A stretch of DNA of 64,000 nucleotides, taken from assembly GCF_901933205.1 (NCBI RefSeq), contig NC_044600.1, positions 6,734,501 to 6,798,500 of the forward strand. Reading direction: 5' to 3'. Positions 63,411-64,000 of this stretch are shown here, one piece after another. Position 1 is the first letter of the stretch. Each line of letters opens with the position of its first letter. Under the pieces are notes generated by a model that saw nothing but the letters and a program-made list of their open reading frames with translations, was not told where the DNA came from and did not search any database. The stretch is from Camarhynchus parvulus (lineage: Eukaryota > Chordata > Aves > Passeriformes > Thraupidae). The position numbers and the translations under genes are program-made.

Positions 63411-64000
63411 CTAGCACAATAAAAGGAACAGTGAGGATTTACACTGAAAATATCCATCCAAACCTGACTTATCTCTCAATTAGTTTTGAGATGTGCTACA
63501 AAGTCAGTTGCAAACTCTTAAATCATTCACAGCTTCCAGTCAAGCATCAGTTAAACTGAGAAGGAAAACAAGGGTGAAGAGCAGTCAACAAAACTGTGAG
63601 CAATCCCAGTTTTGCAGACGTGCCTCTCACTGCTCAGCGAATGCCCTCTCGTGGGCACAGCACGGCAGCTCAGCTGCAGCCAAGCCACAGCTCTCAGGAA
63701 GGATGGAAACTTGTGGGGTCCAAAAAGCCCCTGAAGGAAGCTACAAACACATCAATATGGAGGAATCATGACATCAATTTTCTTGATCTAAATTACAGAT
63801 TACTGGAGAAGGAAAATCTAATACAAGTCAAGTAATTTTCTCATTTTTCCTATTTACAACAGTACAGAAATTTTAAATTAGCAGAGTAACTGAAATGTTT
63901 CGTAAAGTCAACAACTACTTAAAGAACAACTACTTAAAGATACTATTTTAAGCTAAGAAATATCCTCTTTTTTAAGAATATATTGACTAGCCAAGTCAGG
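63411..64000 (-). other. PHF6: PHF6 last intron (partial)
   Basis: No further PHF6 exon is found up to the window edge; the preceding exon, encoding most of ePHD2, must lie beyond. A small direct repeat of AACAACTACTTAAAG occurs near 63910-63940. Confidence 0.7.

Overview
This is vertebrate nuclear DNA, most likely from a bird. The evidence is a complete nine-exon HPRT1 gene whose 218-residue product matches the avian protein as I remember it, chicken-repeat-1 (CR1) retrotransposon copies with 3' ends built on TTCTGTG/TTCTATG octamers, a long terminal repeat of a family common in bird genomes, and hairpins carrying mature arms I recognise as the bird microRNAs miR-15c and miR-16c. From general knowledge, the HPRT1-PHF6 block lies on mammalian Xq26, on the short arm of chicken chromosome 4, and on chromosome 4A of songbirds. 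The species cannot be fixed from sequence alone.

Layout. Positions 1-17580 hold no gene I can support; there is a GC-rich patch with a CACACCG-type tandem repeat near 7.1-7.6 kb. A strong CpG island at about 17.6-18.5 kb looks like the promoter of a plus-strand non-coding transcript. An exon end with a consensus donor lies at 17955 and a well-bounded 68-nt exon at 21797-21864. Two miR-15/16-family hairpins follow at 23695-23772 and 24092-24176. This is the position and orientation of the mammalian MIR424/MIR503 cluster relative to HPRT1 (convergent, just beyond its 3' end). Positions 24180-31430 are intergenic.

HPRT1 runs on the minus strand from its ATG at 47593 to its stop at 31931. All eight introns have GT/AG ends, and coding exon sizes are 27, 107, 184, 66, 18, 83, 47, 77 and 48 bp. 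The CpG-island promoter is at about 47.1-47.9 kb, with a CR1 insertion a few hundred bases upstream. From 48.5 to 59 kb is intergenic DNA with a 57-bp tandem duplication, two CR1 remnants and a minus-strand solo LTR. The right end holds the last coding exon of PHF6 (minus strand, 63281-63410), what is probably a long AT-rich 3' UTR to its left, and part of the preceding intron.

How the genes relate. PHF6 and HPRT1 lie in tandem on the minus strand and the microRNA transcription unit converges on HPRT1 from the plus strand. HPRT1 is a housekeeping purine-salvage enzyme, PHF6 a nuclear PHD-like zinc-finger protein, and the miR-15/16 family restrains cell-cycle genes. No functional link is visible; their linkage is old synteny. 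Most open reading frames in the window are chance frames in introns, GC-rich islands or intergenic DNA and are not annotated as genes.
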